A stretch of DNA of 64,000 nt from Microcebus murinus (lineage: Eukaryota > Chordata > Mammalia > Primates > Cheirogaleidae), in assembly GCF_040939455.1 (NCBI RefSeq), contig NC_134126.1, positions 1,054,001 through 1,118,000 of the forward strand. Reading direction: 5' to 3'. The position numbers were made by a program, and so were the translations under genes. Position 1 is the stretch's first letter, and each line of letters opens with the position of its first letter. The notes beneath the pieces are model-generated. The model was not told the origin of the DNA and did not search any database. It saw nothing but the letters and a program-made list of their open reading frames with translations. Positions 1-11,552 of the stretch are shown here, piece after piece.

Positions 1-3000
1 TGGACACAGCCAGATCCGCACTGCGCCCTGCCTTCCCGTCTCCCGTGGGTGAGTGGACACAGCCAGATCCGCACTGCGCCTTGCCTGCCCGTCTCCCGTC
101 AGTGAGTGGACACAGCCAGATCCGCACTGCGCCCTGCCTGCCCGTCTCCCGTTGGTGAGTGGACACAGCCAGATCCGCACTGCGCCCTGCCTGCCGATCT
201 CCCGTGGGTGAGTGGACACAGCCAGATCCGCACTGCGCCCTGCCTGCCCGTCTGCCGTGGGCGAGTGGACACAGCCAGATCCGCACTGCGCCCTGCCTGA
301 CCGTCTGCCGTGGGTGAGTGGACACAGCCAGAACCACACTGCGCCCTGCCTGCCCGTCTGCCGTGGGCGAGTGGACACAGCCAGATCCGCACTGCGCCCT
401 GCCTGACCGTCTGCCGTGGGTGAGTGGACACAGCCAGATCCGCACTGCGCCCTGCCTAACCGCCTACCGTGGGTGAGTGGACACAGCCAGATCGGCACTG
501 CGCCCTGCCTGCCCGTCTCCCCTGGGCGAGTGGACACAGCCATATCAGCACTGCACACTGCCTGCCCGTCTGCCGTGGGTGAGTGGACACAGTCAGATCC
601 GCACTGCGCCCTGCCTGACCGTCTGCCGTGGGTGAGTGGACACAGCCAGATCCACACTGCGCCCTGCCTGCCCGTCTGCCGTGGGTGAGTGGACACAGCC
701 AGATCCGCAATGCGCCCTGCCTGACCGTCTCCCGTGGGTGAGTGGACACAGCCAGATCCGCACTGCGCCCTGCCTGCCCGTCTCTCGTGGGTGAGTGGAC
801 ACAGCCAGATCCGCACTGCACCGTGCCTGCCCGTCTCCCGTCAGTGAGTGGACACAGCCAGATCCGCACTGCGCCCCGCCTGCCGGTCTCCCGTGGGTGA
901 GTGGACACAGCCAGATCCGCACTGCGCGCTGCCTGCCCGTCTCCCGTGGGCGAGTGGAAACAGCCAGATCCGCACTGCGCGCTGCCTGCCCGTCTGTCGT
1001 GGGCGAGTGGACACAGCCATATCCGCACTGCGCCCTGCCTGCCCGTCTGCCGTGGGTGAGTGGACACAGCCAGATCCACACTGCGCCCTGCCTGCCCGTC
1101 TGCCGTGGGTGAGTGGACACAGCCAGATCCGCACTGCGCCCTGCCTGACCCTCTCCCGTGGGTGAGTGGACACAGCCAGATCCACACTGCACCCTGCCTG
1201 CCCGTCTCCCGTGGGTGAGTGGACACAGTCAGATCCGCACTGCGCCCTGCCTGCCCGTCTGCCGTGGACGAGTGGACACAGCCAGATCCGCACTGCGCAC
1301 TGCCTGACCTTCTGCCGTGGGTGAGTGGACACACCCAGATCGGCACTGCGCCCTGCCTGACCGCCTGCCGTGGGTGAGTGGACACAGCCAGATCCGCAGT
1401 GCGCCCTGCCTGACCGTCAGCCGTGGGTGAGTGGACACAGCCAGATCCACACTGCGCCCTGCCTGCCCGTCTGCCGTGGGCGAGTGGACACAGCCAGATC
1501 CGCACTGCGCCCTGCCTGTCCGTCTCCCGTGGGTGAGTGGACACAGCCAGATCCGCACTGTGCCCTGCCTGACCGTCTGCCGTGGGTGAGTGGACACAGC
1601 CAGATCCGCACTGCGCCCTGCCTGCCCGTCTCCCGTGGGTGAGTGGATACAGCCAGATCCGCACTGCGCCCTGCCCTACCGCCTGACGTGGGTGAGTGGA
1701 CACAGCCAGATCTGCACTGCGTCCTGCCTGCCCGTCTCCCGGGGGCGAGTGGACACAGCCAGATCCGCACTGCGCCCTGCCTGCCCTTCTGCCGTGGGTG
1801 AGTGGACACAGCCAGATCCGCACTGCGCCCTGCCTGACCATCTGCCGTGGGATTGTGGACACAGCCAGATCCACACTGCGCCCTGCCTGCCCGTCTGCCG
1901 TTGGTGAGTGGACACAGCCTGATCCGCACTGCGCCCTGGCTGACCGTCTCCCGTGGGTGAGTGGACACAGCCAGATCCGCACAGCGCCCTGCCTGCCCGT
2001 CTCCCGTCGGTGAGTGGACACAGCCAGATCCGCACTGCGCCTTGCTTGCCCGTCTCCCGTCAGTGAGTGGACACAGCCAGATCCGCACTGCGCCCTGCCT
2101 GCCCGTCTCCAGTGGGCGAGTGGACACAGCCAGATCCGCACTGCCCCCTGCCTGCCCGTCTCCAGTGGGCGAGTGGACACAGCCAGATCCACACTTCGCC
2201 CTGCCTGCCCGTCTTCCGTGGGCGAGTGGACACAGCCAGATCCGCACTGCGCCCTGCCTGACCGTCTCCCGTGGGTGAGTGGACACAGCCAGATCCGCAC
2301 TGCGCCCTGCCTGCCCGTCTGCCGTGGGTGAGTGGACACAGCCAGATCCGCACTGCGCCTTGCCTGACTGTCTCCCGTGGGTGAGTGGACACAGCCAGAT
2401 CCGCACTGCGCCTTGCCGGCCCGTCTCACGTGGGTGAGTGGACACAGCCAGATCCGCACTGCGCCCTACCTGCCCGTCTCCCGTGGGTGAGTGGACACAG
2501 CCAGATCCACACTGCGCCCTGCCTGCCCGTCTGCCGTGGGCGAGTGGACACAGCCAGATCCGCACTGCGCACTGCCTGACCGTCTGCCATGGGTGAGTGG
2601 ACACAGCCAGATCCGCACTGCGCACTGCCTGACCGTCTGCCGTGGGTGAGTCGACACAGCCAGATCCGTACTGCGCCCTGCCTGACCGCCTGCCGTCGGT
2701 GAGTGGACACAGCCAGATCCGCACTGCGCCCTGCCTGCCCGTCTGCCGTGGGTGAGTGGACACAGCCAGATCCGCACTGCGCCCTGCCTGCCCGTCTCCC
2801 GTGGGTGAGTGGACACAGCCAGATCCGCACTGCACGCTGCCTGCCCGTCTCCCATGGGCGAGTCGACACAGCCAGATCCGCACTGCGCCCTGCCTGCCCG
2901 TCTGTCGTGGGCGAGTGGACACAGCCAGATCCGCACTGCGCCCTGCCTGCCCGTCTGCCGTGGGCGCGTGGACACAGCCAGATCCGCACTGCGCCCTGCC

Positions 3001-3018
3001 TGACCGTCTGCCGTGGGT
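1..3018. repeat. Heterogeneous left part of the array
   Basis: About 57 monomers of mixed variant classes. Neighbouring units differ often at positions 19, 36, 40, 43 and 51, and I could not find a long near-identical block duplication in this stretch. Private substitutions are common, for example GTGGAAAC at about 955, CATATCAGC at about 542 and a GGGATTGTGG junction at about 1,849. A monomer class with GTCGAC appears at 2,650 and 2,862, and the first CACGTG-bearing monomer at 2,427. No indel was found here: monomer starts stay at exact multiples of 53. There is no gene in it. Confidence 0.8.
2427..2432. other. CACGTG palindrome in a monomer variant (first of a recurrent set)
   Basis: A CGTCTCACGTGGG variant turns the unit's CCCGTGG into CACGTG, the canonical E-box palindrome. 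The same variant recurs at 3,275, 4,547, 5,925, 6,031, 7,832, 9,740 and 12,549, and with each later higher-order copy. The sequence match is exact; binding by any bHLH factor is not shown, and the site contains a CpG that methylation would affect. Confidence 0.5.
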
Positions 3019-3489
3019 GAGTGGACACAGCCAAATCCGCACTGCGCCCTGCCTGACCGCCTGTCGTGTTTGAGTGGACACAGCCAGATCCGCACTGCGC
3101 CCTGCCTGACCGTCTGCCTTGGGTGAGTAGACACAGCCAGATCCACACTGCACCCTGCCTGCCCGTCTGCCGTGGGTGAGGGGACACAGCCAGATCCGCA
3201 CTGCGCCCTGCCTGACCGTCTCCTGTGGGTGAGTGGACACAGCCAGATCCGCACTGCGCCTTGCCTGCCCGTCTCACGTGGGTGAGTGGACACAGCCAGA
3301 TCCGCACTGCGCCCTACCTGCCCGTCTCCCATGGGTGAGTGGACACAGCCAGATCCGCACTGCACCCTGCCTGACCGTCCTTCGTGGGTGAGTGGACAGC
3401 GCCAGATCCGTACTGCGCCCTGCCTGCCCCTCTCCCGTGGGTGAGTGGACACAGCCAGATCCGCACTGAGCCCTGCCTGACCGTCTGCA
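3019..3489. repeat. Block duplicated 24 monomers downstream (copy 1)
   Basis: About nine monomers that recur at 4,291-4,761, exactly 1,272 bp (24 units) away. Shared rare markers are CCAAATCC at the start, GAGTAGACAC near 3,126, GAGGGGACAC near 3,178 and CGTCCTTCGTGGG near 3,377. The copies have diverged: this one has GTGTTTGAG where the other has GTGGGTGAG, and CAGCCAG where the other has CAGCTAG. It therefore looks older than the large duplications further right. Confidence 0.8.
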
Positions 3490-4290
3490 GTGGGTGAGTG
3501 GACACAGCCAGATCCGCACTGCGCCCTGCCTGACCGTCTGCCATGGGTGAGTGGACACAGCCAGATCCGCACTGCGCCCTGCCTGCCCGTCTCCAGTGGG
3601 CGAGTGGACACAGCCAGATCCGCACTGCGCCCTGCCTACCCGTCTCAAGTGGGCGAGTGGACACAGCCAGATCCGCACTGCGCCCTGCCTGCCCGTCTGC
3701 CGTGGGCGCGTGGACACAGCCAGATCCGCACTGCGCCCTGCCTGACCGTCTGCCGTGGGTGAGTGGACACAGCCAGATCCGCACTGCGCCCTGCCTGACC
3801 GCCTGCCGTGGGTGAGTGGACACAGCCAGATCCGCACTGCGCCCTGCCTGCCCGTCACCCGTGGGCGAGTGGACACAGCCAGATCCGCACTGCGCCCTGT
3901 CTGACCGCCTGCCGTGGGTGAGTGGACACAGCCAGATCCGCACTGCGCCCTGCCTGCCCGTCTCCCGTGGGCGAGTGGACACAGCCAGATCCGCACTGCG
4001 CCCTGCTTGACCGTCTGCCGTGGGTGAGTGGACACAGCCAGATCCACACTGCGCCTTGCCTGACCGTCTCACATGGGTGAGTGGAGACAGCCAGATCCGC
4101 ACTGCGCCCTACCTGCCCGTCTCCCGTGGGTGAGTGGACACAGCCAGATCCGCACTGCACCCTGCCTGACCGTCCTTCGTGGGTGAGTGGACACCGCCAG
4201 ATCTGCACTGCGCCCTGCCTACCCGTCTCCCGTGGGTGAGTGGACACAGCCAGATCCGCACTGCGCACTGCCTGACCGTCTGCCGTGGGT

Positions 4291-4761
4291 GAGTGGACAC
4301 AGCCAAATCCGCACTGCGCCCTGCCTGACCGCCTGTCGTGGGTGAGTGGACACAGCCAGATCCGCACTGCGCCCTGCCTGACCGTCTGCCTTGGGTGAGT
4401 AGACACAGCCAGATCCACACTGCACCCTGCCTGCCCGTCTGCCGTGGGTGAGGGGACACAGCTAGATCCGCACTGCGCCCTGCCTGACCGTCTCCCGTGG
4501 GTGAGTGGACACAGCCAGATCCGCACTGCGCCTTGCCTGCCCGTCTCACGTGGGTGAGTGGACACAGCCAGATCCGCACTGCGCCCTACCTGCCCGTTTC
4601 CCGTGGGTGAGTGGACACAGCCAGATCCGCACTGCACCCTGCCTGACCGTCCTTCGTGGGTGAGTGGACAGCGCCAGATCCGCACTGCGCCCTGCCTGCC
4701 CCTCTCCCGTGGGTGAGTGGACACAGCCAGATCCGCACTGAGCCCTGCCTGACCGTCTGCC
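4291..4761. repeat. Block duplicated 24 monomers upstream (copy 2)
   Basis: Second copy of the 3,019-3,489 block, offset 1,272 bp. It carries the same marker set (CCAAATCC, GAGTAGACAC, GAGGGGACAC, CGTCCTTCG) with a few private substitutions. The CGTCCTTCGTGGG monomer type recurs later with the 14 kb, 20 kb, 22 kb, 28 kb and 32 kb segments, so this block belongs to the same lineage that was amplified there. Confidence 0.8.
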
Positions 4762-4769
4762 GTGGGTGA

Positions 4770-6858
4770 GTGGACACAGCCAGATCCACACTGGGCCCTG
4801 CCTGCCCGTCTGCCGTCGGCGAGTGGACACAGCCAGATCCGCACTGCGCCCTGCCTGACCGTCTGCAGTGGGTGAGTGGACACAGCCAGATCCGCACTGC
4901 GCCATGCCTGCCCGTCTCCCGGGGGCGAGTGGACACAGCCAGATCCGCACTACGCCCTGCCTGTCCTTCTGCCGTGGGTGAGTGGACACAGCCAGATCTG
5001 CACTGCGCCCTGCCTGACCGTCTGCCGTCGGTGAGTGGACACAGCCAGATCCACACTGCGCCCTGCCTGCCCGTCTGCCGTGGGCGAGTGGACAGAGCCA
5101 GATCCGCACTGCGCCCTGCCTGACCGTCTGCCGTGGGTGAGTTAACACAGCCAGATCCGCACTGCGCCCTGGCTGCCCGTCTGCCGTGGGCGAGTGGACA
5201 CAGCCAGATCCGCACTGCGCCCTGCCTGACCGTCTGCCGTGGGTGAGTGGACACAGCCAGATCCGCACTGCGCCCTGCCTGCCCGTCTCCTGTGGGTGAG
5301 TGGACACAGCCAGATCCGCACTGCGCCCTGCCTGCCCGTCTCCCGTCAGTGAGTGGACACAGCCAGATCCGCACTGCGCCCTGCCTGCCCGTCTCCCGTG
5401 GGCGAGTGGACACAGCCAGATCCGCACTGCACCCTGCCTGCCCGTCTCAAGTGGGCGAGTGGACACAGCCAGATCCGCACTGCGCCCTGCCTGCCCATCT
5501 GCCGTGGGCGCGTGGACACAGCCAGATCCGCACTGCGCCCTGCCTGACCATCTGCCGTGGGTGAGTGGACACAGCCAGATCCGCACTGCGCCCTGCCTGA
5601 CCGCCTGCCGTTGGTGAGTGGACCCAGCCAGATCCGCACTGCGCCCTGCCTGCCCGTCACCCGTGGGAGAGTGGACACAGCCAGATCCGCACTGCGCCCT
5701 GCCTGACCGCCTGCCGTGGGAGAGTGGACACAGCCAGATCCGCACTGCGCCCTGCCTGCCCGTCTCCCGTGGGCGAGTGAACACAGCCAGATCCGCACTG
5801 CGCCCTGCTTGACCGTCTACCGTGGGTGAGTGGACACAGCCAGATCCACACTGTGCCCTGCCTGCCCGTCTGCCATGGGCGAGTGGACACAGCCAGATCC
5901 GCACTTCGCCTTGCCTGCCCGTCTCACGTGGGTGAGTGGACACAGCCAGATCCGCACTGCGCCCTGCCTGACCGTATCCCGTGGGTGAGTGGACACAGCC
6001 AGATCCGCACTGCGCCTTGCCTGCCCGTCTCACGTGGGTGAGTGGACACAGCCAGATCCGCACTGCGCCCTACCTGCCCGTCTCCCGTGGGTGAGTGGAC
6101 ACAGCCAGATCCACACTGCGCCCTGCCTGCCCGTCTGCCGTGGGCGAGTGGACACAGCCAGATCCGCACTGCGCACTGCCTGACCGTCTGCCGTGGGCGA
6201 GTGGACACAGCCAGATCCGCACTGCGCACTGCCTGACCGTCTGCCGTGGGTGAGTCGACACAGCCAGATCCGTACTGCGCCCTGCCTGACCGCCTGCCGT
6301 CGGTGAGTGGACACAGCCAGATCCGCACTGCGCCCTGCCTGCCCGTCTACCGTGGATGAGTGGACACAGCCAGATCCACACTGCGCCCTGACTGCCCATC
6401 TGCCGTGGGTGAGTGGACACAGCCAGATCCGCACTGCGTCCTGCCTGACCCTCTCCCGTGGGTGAGTGGACACAGCCAGATCCGCACTGCGCCCTGCTTG
6501 CCCGTCTCCCGTTGGTGAGTGGACACAGCCAGATCCGCACTGCGCCCTGCCAGCCCGTCTCCCGTGGGTGAGTGGACACAGCCAGATCCGCACTGCACGC
6601 TGCCTGCCCGTCTCCCGTGGGCGAGTGGACACAGCCAGATCCAAACTGCGCGCTGCCTGCCCGTCTGTCGTGGGCGAGTGGACACAGCCAGATCCGCACT
6701 ACGCCCTGCCTGACCGTCTGCCGTGGGTGAGCGGACACAGCCAGATCCACACTGCGCCCTGCCTGCCCGTCTGCCGTGGGCGAGCGGACACAGCCAGATC
6801 CGCACTGCGCACTGCCTGACCGTCTGCCGTGGGTGAGTGGACACAGCCAGATCCGCAC
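4770..6858. repeat. Founder-like segment of the recurrent higher-order unit
   Basis: This stretch contains, in order, marker monomers that recur together to the right: GTTAAC at 5,141, GTGAACAC at 5,777, CACGTG at 5,925 and 6,031, and GTCGAC at 6,254. Similar ordered sets appear from about 14.3, 20.3, 22.0, 28.0, 32.2, 36.6, 43.1, 47.1, 54.0 and 61.0 kb. Compared with the 14.3 kb version, this copy has four extra monomers in about 5,247-5,458; the 36.9 kb version also has them. I infer that a unit like this one was the source of later amplification, or shares an ancestor with it. Confidence 0.7.
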
Positions 6859-7101
6859 TGCGCCCTGCCTGCCCGTCTCCTGTCAGTGAGTGGACACAGC
6901 CAGATCCGCACTGCTCCCTGCCTGCCCGTCTAACGTGGGCGAGTGGACACAGCCAGATCCGCACTGCGCCCTGCCTGCCCGTCTCCAGTGGGCGAGTGGA
7001 CACAGGCAGATCCACACTGCGCCCTGCCTGCCCGTCTGCCGTGGGCGAGTGGACACAGCCAGATCCGCACTGCGCCCTGCCTGACCGTCTGCCGTGGGCG
7101 A

Positions 7102-7312
7102 GTGGACACAGCCAGATCCACACTGCGCCGTGCCTGACGTCTGCCGTGGGCGAGTGGACACAGCCAGATCCGCACTGCGCCCTGCCTTGACCGCCAGCCG
7201 TGGGTGAGTGGACACAGCCAGATCCGCACTGCGCCCTGACTGACCGTCTCTCGTGGGCGAGTGGACACAGCCAGATCCGCACTGCGCCCTGACTGACCGC
7301 CTCCGTGGGTGA
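7102..7312. repeat. Indel-barcode module, copy 1 (variant form)
   Basis: Four monomers of 52, 54, 53 and 52 bp. The first lacks a C (CTGACGTCTG for CTGACCGTCTG), the second has an extra T (CTGCCTTGACC), and the fourth lacks a G (CCGCCTCCGTGGG). Net change is -1 and this is the first loss of register in the window. Five further copies lie at about 29.9, 34.5, 39.0, 49.1 and 56.0 kb. In those the first deletion is at a different site (CACACCAG), although the -1/+1/0/-1 pattern is the same. Confidence 0.9.
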
Positions 7313-8054
7313 GTGGACACAGCCAGTTCCGCACTGCGCCCTGCCTGCCCGTCTCCCGTAGGCGAGTGGACACAGCCAGATCCGCACTGCGCCCTGCCTG
7401 CCCTTCTGCCGTGGGTGAGTGGACACAGCCAGATGCGCACCGCGCCCTGCCTGCCCTTCTCCCGTCAGTGAGTGGACACAGCCAGATCCACACTGCGCCC
7501 TGCCTGCCCATGTCCCGTTGGTGAGTGGACACAGCCAGATCCGCACTGCGCCCTGCCTGCCCGTCTCCCGTGGACGATTGGACACAGCCAGATCCACACT
7601 GCACCCTGCCTGACCGTCTCCCGTGGGTGAGTGGACACAGCCAGATCCGCACTGCGCCCTGCCTGACCGTCTCCCGTAGGTGAGTGGACACAGCCAGATC
7701 CGCACTGCGCCCTGCCTGCCCGTCTGCCGTGGGTGACTGGACACAGCCAGATCCGCACTGCGCCCTGCCTGACCGTCTCCCGTCGGTGAGTGGACACAGC
7801 CAGATCCGCACTGCGCCTTGCCTGCCCGTCTCACGTGGGTGAGTGGACACAGCCAGATCCGCACTGCGCCCTACCTGCCCGTCTCCCGTGGGTGAGTGGA
7901 CACAGCCAGATCCACACTGAGCACTGCCTGACCGTCTGCCGTGGGTGAGTCGACACACCCAGATCCGTACTGCGCCCTGCCTGACCGCCTGCCGTGGGTG
8001 AGTGGACACAGCCAGATCCGCACTGCGCACTGCCTGCCCGTCTCCCGTGGGTGA

Positions 8055-9061
8055 TTGGACACAGCCAGATCCGCACTGCGCACTGCCTGCCCGTCTCCCG
8101 TGGGTGAGTGGACACAGCCAGATCCGCACTGCGCCCTGCCTGACCGTCTGCCATGGGTGAGTGGACACAGCCAGATCCGCACTGCGCCCTGCCTGCCCGT
8201 CTCCCGTGGGCGAGTGGACACAGCCAGATCCGCACTGCGCCCTGCCTGCCCGTCTGCCGTGGGCGCGTGGACACAGCCAGATCCGCACTGCGCCCTGCCT
8301 GACCGTCTGCCGTGGGTGAGTGGACACAGCCAGATCCGCACTGCGCCCTGCCTGACCGCCTGCCGTGGGTGAGTGGACACAGCCAGATCCGCACTGCGCC
8401 CTGCCTGCCCGTCACCCGTGGGCGAGTGGACACAGCCAGATCCGCACTGCGCCCTGCCTGACCGCCTGCCGTGGGTGAGTGGACACAGCCAGATCCGCAC
8501 TGCGCCCTGCCTGCCCGTCTCCCGTGGGCGAGTGGACACAGCCAGATCCGCACTGCGCCCTGCTTGACCGTCTGCCGAGGGTGAGTGGACACAGCCAGAT
8601 CCACACTGCGCCCTGCCTGCCCGTCTGCCGTGGGTGAGTGGACACAGCCAGATCCACACTGCGCCCTGCCTGACCGCCTGCCGTGTGTGAGTGGACACAG
8701 CCAGATCCGTACTGCGCCCTGCCTGACCGCCTGCCGTGGGTGAGTGGACACAGCCAGATCCGCACTGCGCACTGCCTGACAGTCTGCCGTGGGTGAGTCG
8801 ACACAGCCAGATCCGTACTGCGCCCTGCCTGACCGCCTACCGTGGGTGAGTGGACACAGCCAGATCCGCACTGCGCCCTGCCTGCCCGTCTACCGTGGGT
8901 GAGTGGACACAGCCAGATCCGCACTGCGCCCTGCCTACCCGTCTACCGTGGGTGAGTGGACACAGCCAGATCCGCACTGCGCCCTGCCTGCCCGTCTCCC
9001 GTGGGTGATTGGACACAGCCAGATCCGCACTGCGCCCTGCCTGCCCGTCTCCCGTGGGTGA
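8055..9061. repeat. 1,007-bp block (19 monomers), copy 1
   Basis: Begins with a monomer whose first base is T (GATTGGACAC at the junction) and recurs at 10,546-11,552, 2,491 bp (47 units) away. Markers include GGGCGCGTGG near 8,260, CGTCACCCGTGGG near 8,411, CTGACAGTCTGCC near 8,775 and CCTACCCGTCTACC near 8,935. Its opening six-monomer part is also near-identical at 9,009-9,326 and 11,553-11,870, giving four copies of that sub-block within 4 kb at spacings of 954, 1,537 and 1,007 bp, all multiples of 53. Confidence 0.8.
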
Positions 9062-10227
9062 GTGGACACAGCCAGATCCGCACTGCGCCCTGCCTGACCG
9101 TCTGCCATGGGTGAGTGGACACAGCCAGATCCGCACTGCGCCCTGCCTGCCCGTCTCCCGTGGGCGAGTGGACACAGCCAGATCCGCACTGCGCCCTGCC
9201 TGCCCGTCTGCCGTGGGCGCGTGGACACAGCCAGATCCGCACTGCGCCCTGCCTGACCGTCTGCCGTGGGTGAGTGGACACAGCCAGATCCGCACTGCGC
9301 CCTGCCTGACCGCCTGCCGTGGGTGAGTGGACACAGCCAGATCCGCACTGCGCCCTGCCTGCCCGTCACCCGTGGGCGAGTGGACACAGCCAGATCCGCA
9401 CTGCCCCCTGCCTGACCGCCTGCCGTGGGTGAGTGGACACAGCCAGATCCGCACTGCGCCCTGCCTGCCCGTCTGCCGTGGGTGACTGGACACAGCCAGA
9501 TCCACACTTCGCCCTGCCTGCCCGTCTGCCGTGGGTGAGTGGACACAGCCAGATCCGCACTGCGCCCTGCCTGACCGTCTCCCGTGGGTGAGTGGACACA
9601 GCCAGATCCACACTGCGCCCTGCCTGCCCGTCTGCCGTGGGTGACTGGACACAGCCAGATCCGCACTGCGCCCTGCCTGACTGTCTCCCGTGGGTGAGTG
9701 GACACAGCCAGATCCGCACTGCGCCTTGCCTGCCAGTCTCACGTGGGTGAGTGGACACAGCCAGATCCGCACTGCGCCCTGCCTGACCGCCTGCCGTGTG
9801 TGAGTGGACACAGCCAGATCCGCACTGCGCCCTGCCTGCCCGTCACCCGTGGGCGAGTGGACACAGCCAGATCCGCACTGCGCCCTGCCTGACCGCCTGC
9901 CGTGGGCGAGTGGACACAGCCAGATCCGCACTGCGCACTGCCTGACCGTCTGCCGTGGGCGAGTGGACACACCCAGATCCGCACTGCGCACTGCCTGACC
10001 GTCTGCCGTGGGTGAGTCGACACAGCCAGATCCGTACTGCGCCCTGCCTGACCGCCTGCCGTCGGTGAGTGGACACAGCCAGATCCGCACTGCGCCCTGC
10101 CTGCCCGTCTACCGTGGGTGAGTGGACACAGCCAGATCCACACTGCGCCCTGACTGCCCGTCTGCCGTTTGTGAGTGGACACAGCCAGATCCGAACTGCA
10201 CCCTGCCTGACCCTCTCCCGTGGGTGA

Positions 10228-10280
10228 GTGGACACAGCCAGATCCGCACTGCGCCCTGCCTGCCCGTCTCCCGTGGGTGA
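10228..10280 (+). repeat. Reference monomer: exact match to the consensus unit
   Basis: This copy and the next (10,281-10,333) match the commonest base at each of the 53 positions. Composition is 21 C, 16 G, 9 T and 7 A. CpGs lie at unit positions 18-19, 25-26, 38-39 and 45-46; a fifth appears at 51-52 where T51 is replaced by C. Positions 48-53 plus the first three bases of the next unit spell GGGTGAGTG, which contains a splice-donor-like GGTGAGT. Positions 18-27 hold the near-dyad CGCACTGCG. Other copies in the window can be described as differences from this one. Confidence 0.95.
10256..10271 (-). other. Minisatellite-core-like motif in the monomer (representative copy)
   Basis: Read on the minus strand, unit positions 29-44 give GGAGACGGGCAGGCAG. 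The published vertebrate minisatellite core is GGAGGTGGGCAGGAXG, so 12 of 15 defined positions agree. The inner ten bases GGGCAGGCAG agree at 8 of 9 defined positions. The match is intact only in monomers with C at 36 and T at 40. The A36 class, which reads TGACCGT on the plus strand, breaks it. The comparison rests on my recall of the core sequence; any functional role in recombination is inference. Confidence 0.6.
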
Positions 10281-10545
10281 GTGGACACAGCCAGATCCGC
10301 ACTGCGCCCTGCCTGCCCGTCTCCCGTGGGTGAGTGGACACAGCCAGATCCGCACTGCACGCTGCCTGCCCGTCTCTCGTGGGCGAGTGGACACAGCCAG
10401 ATCCGCACTGCGCGCTGACTGCCCGTCTGTCTTGGGCGAGTGGACACAGCCATATCCGCACTGCGCCCTGCCTGCCCGTCTGCCGTGGGTTATTGGACAC
10501 CGCCAGATCCGCACTGCGCCCTGCCTGCCCGTCTCCCGTGGGTGA

Positions 10546-11552
10546 TTGGACACAGCCAGATCCGCACTGCGCCCTGCCTGCCCGTCTCCCGTGGGTGAGT
10601 GGACACAGCCAGATCCGCACTGCGCCCTGCCTGACCGTCTGCCATGGGTGAGTGGACACAGCCAGATCCGCACTGCGCCCTGCCTGCCCGTCTCCCGTGG
10701 GCGAGTGGACACAGCCAGATCCGCACTGCGCCCTGCCTGCCCATCTGCCGTGGGCGCGTGGACACAGCCAGATCCGCACTGCGCCCTGCCTGACCGTCTG
10801 CCGTGGGTGAGTGGACACAGCCAGATCCGCACTGCGCCCTGCCTGACCGCCTGCCGTGGGTGAGTGGACACAGCCAGATCCGCACTGCGCCCTGCCTGCC
10901 CGTCACCCGTGGGCGAGTGGACACAGCCAGATCCGCACTGCGCCCTGCCTGACCGCCTGCCGTGGGTGAGTGGACACAGCCAGATCCGCACTGCGCCCTG
11001 CCTGCCCGTCTCCCGTGGGCGAGTGGACACAGCCAGATCCGCACTGCGCCCTGCTTGACCGTCTGCCGTGGGTGAGTGGACACAGCCAGATCCACACTGC
11101 GCCCTGCCTGCCCGTCTGCCGTGGGTGAGTGGACACAGCCAGATCCGCACAGCGCCCTGCCTGACCGCCTGCCGTGTGTGAGTGGACACAGCCAGATCCG
11201 TACTGCGCCCTGCCTGACCGCCTGCCGTGGGTGAGTGGACACAGCCAGATCCGCACTGCGCACTGCCTGACAGTCTGCCGTGGGTGATTCGACACAGCCA
11301 GATCCGTACTGCGCCCTGCCTGACCGCCTACCGTGGGTGAGTGGATACAGCCAGATCCGCACTGCGCCCTGCCTGCCCGTCTACCGTGGGTGAGTGGACA
11401 CAGCCAGATCCGCACTGCGCCCTGCCTACCCGTCTACCGTGGGTGAGTGGACACAGCCAAATCCGCACTGCGCCCTGCCTGCCCGTCTCCCGTGGGTGAT
11501 TGGACACAGCCAGATCCGCACTGCGCCCTGCCTGCCGGTCTCCCGTGGGTGA
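10546..11552. repeat. 1,007-bp block (19 monomers), copy 2
   Basis: Second copy of 8,055-9,061, offset 47 monomers. Private differences include GATTCGACAC near 11,286, where the other copy has GAGTCGACAC, and GAGTGGATAC near 11,340. A further six-monomer copy of its start follows at 11,553. The pattern fits repeated unequal exchange in register. Confidence 0.8.

Larger units (their letters stand above)
9486..10561. repeat. Block duplicated 53 monomers downstream (copy 1)
   Basis: About 1,076 bp that recur at 12,295-13,370, an offset of 2,809 bp or exactly 53 units. Shared markers include GCCAGTCTCACGTGGG near 9,731, GTGGACACACCC near 9,964, GTCGAC at 10,014, CGTTTGTGAG near 10,165 and GTCTGTCTTGGGCG near 10,425. 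Several substitutions separate the copies, for example CCGAACTGC near 10,191 against CCGCACTGC. Confidence 0.75.
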
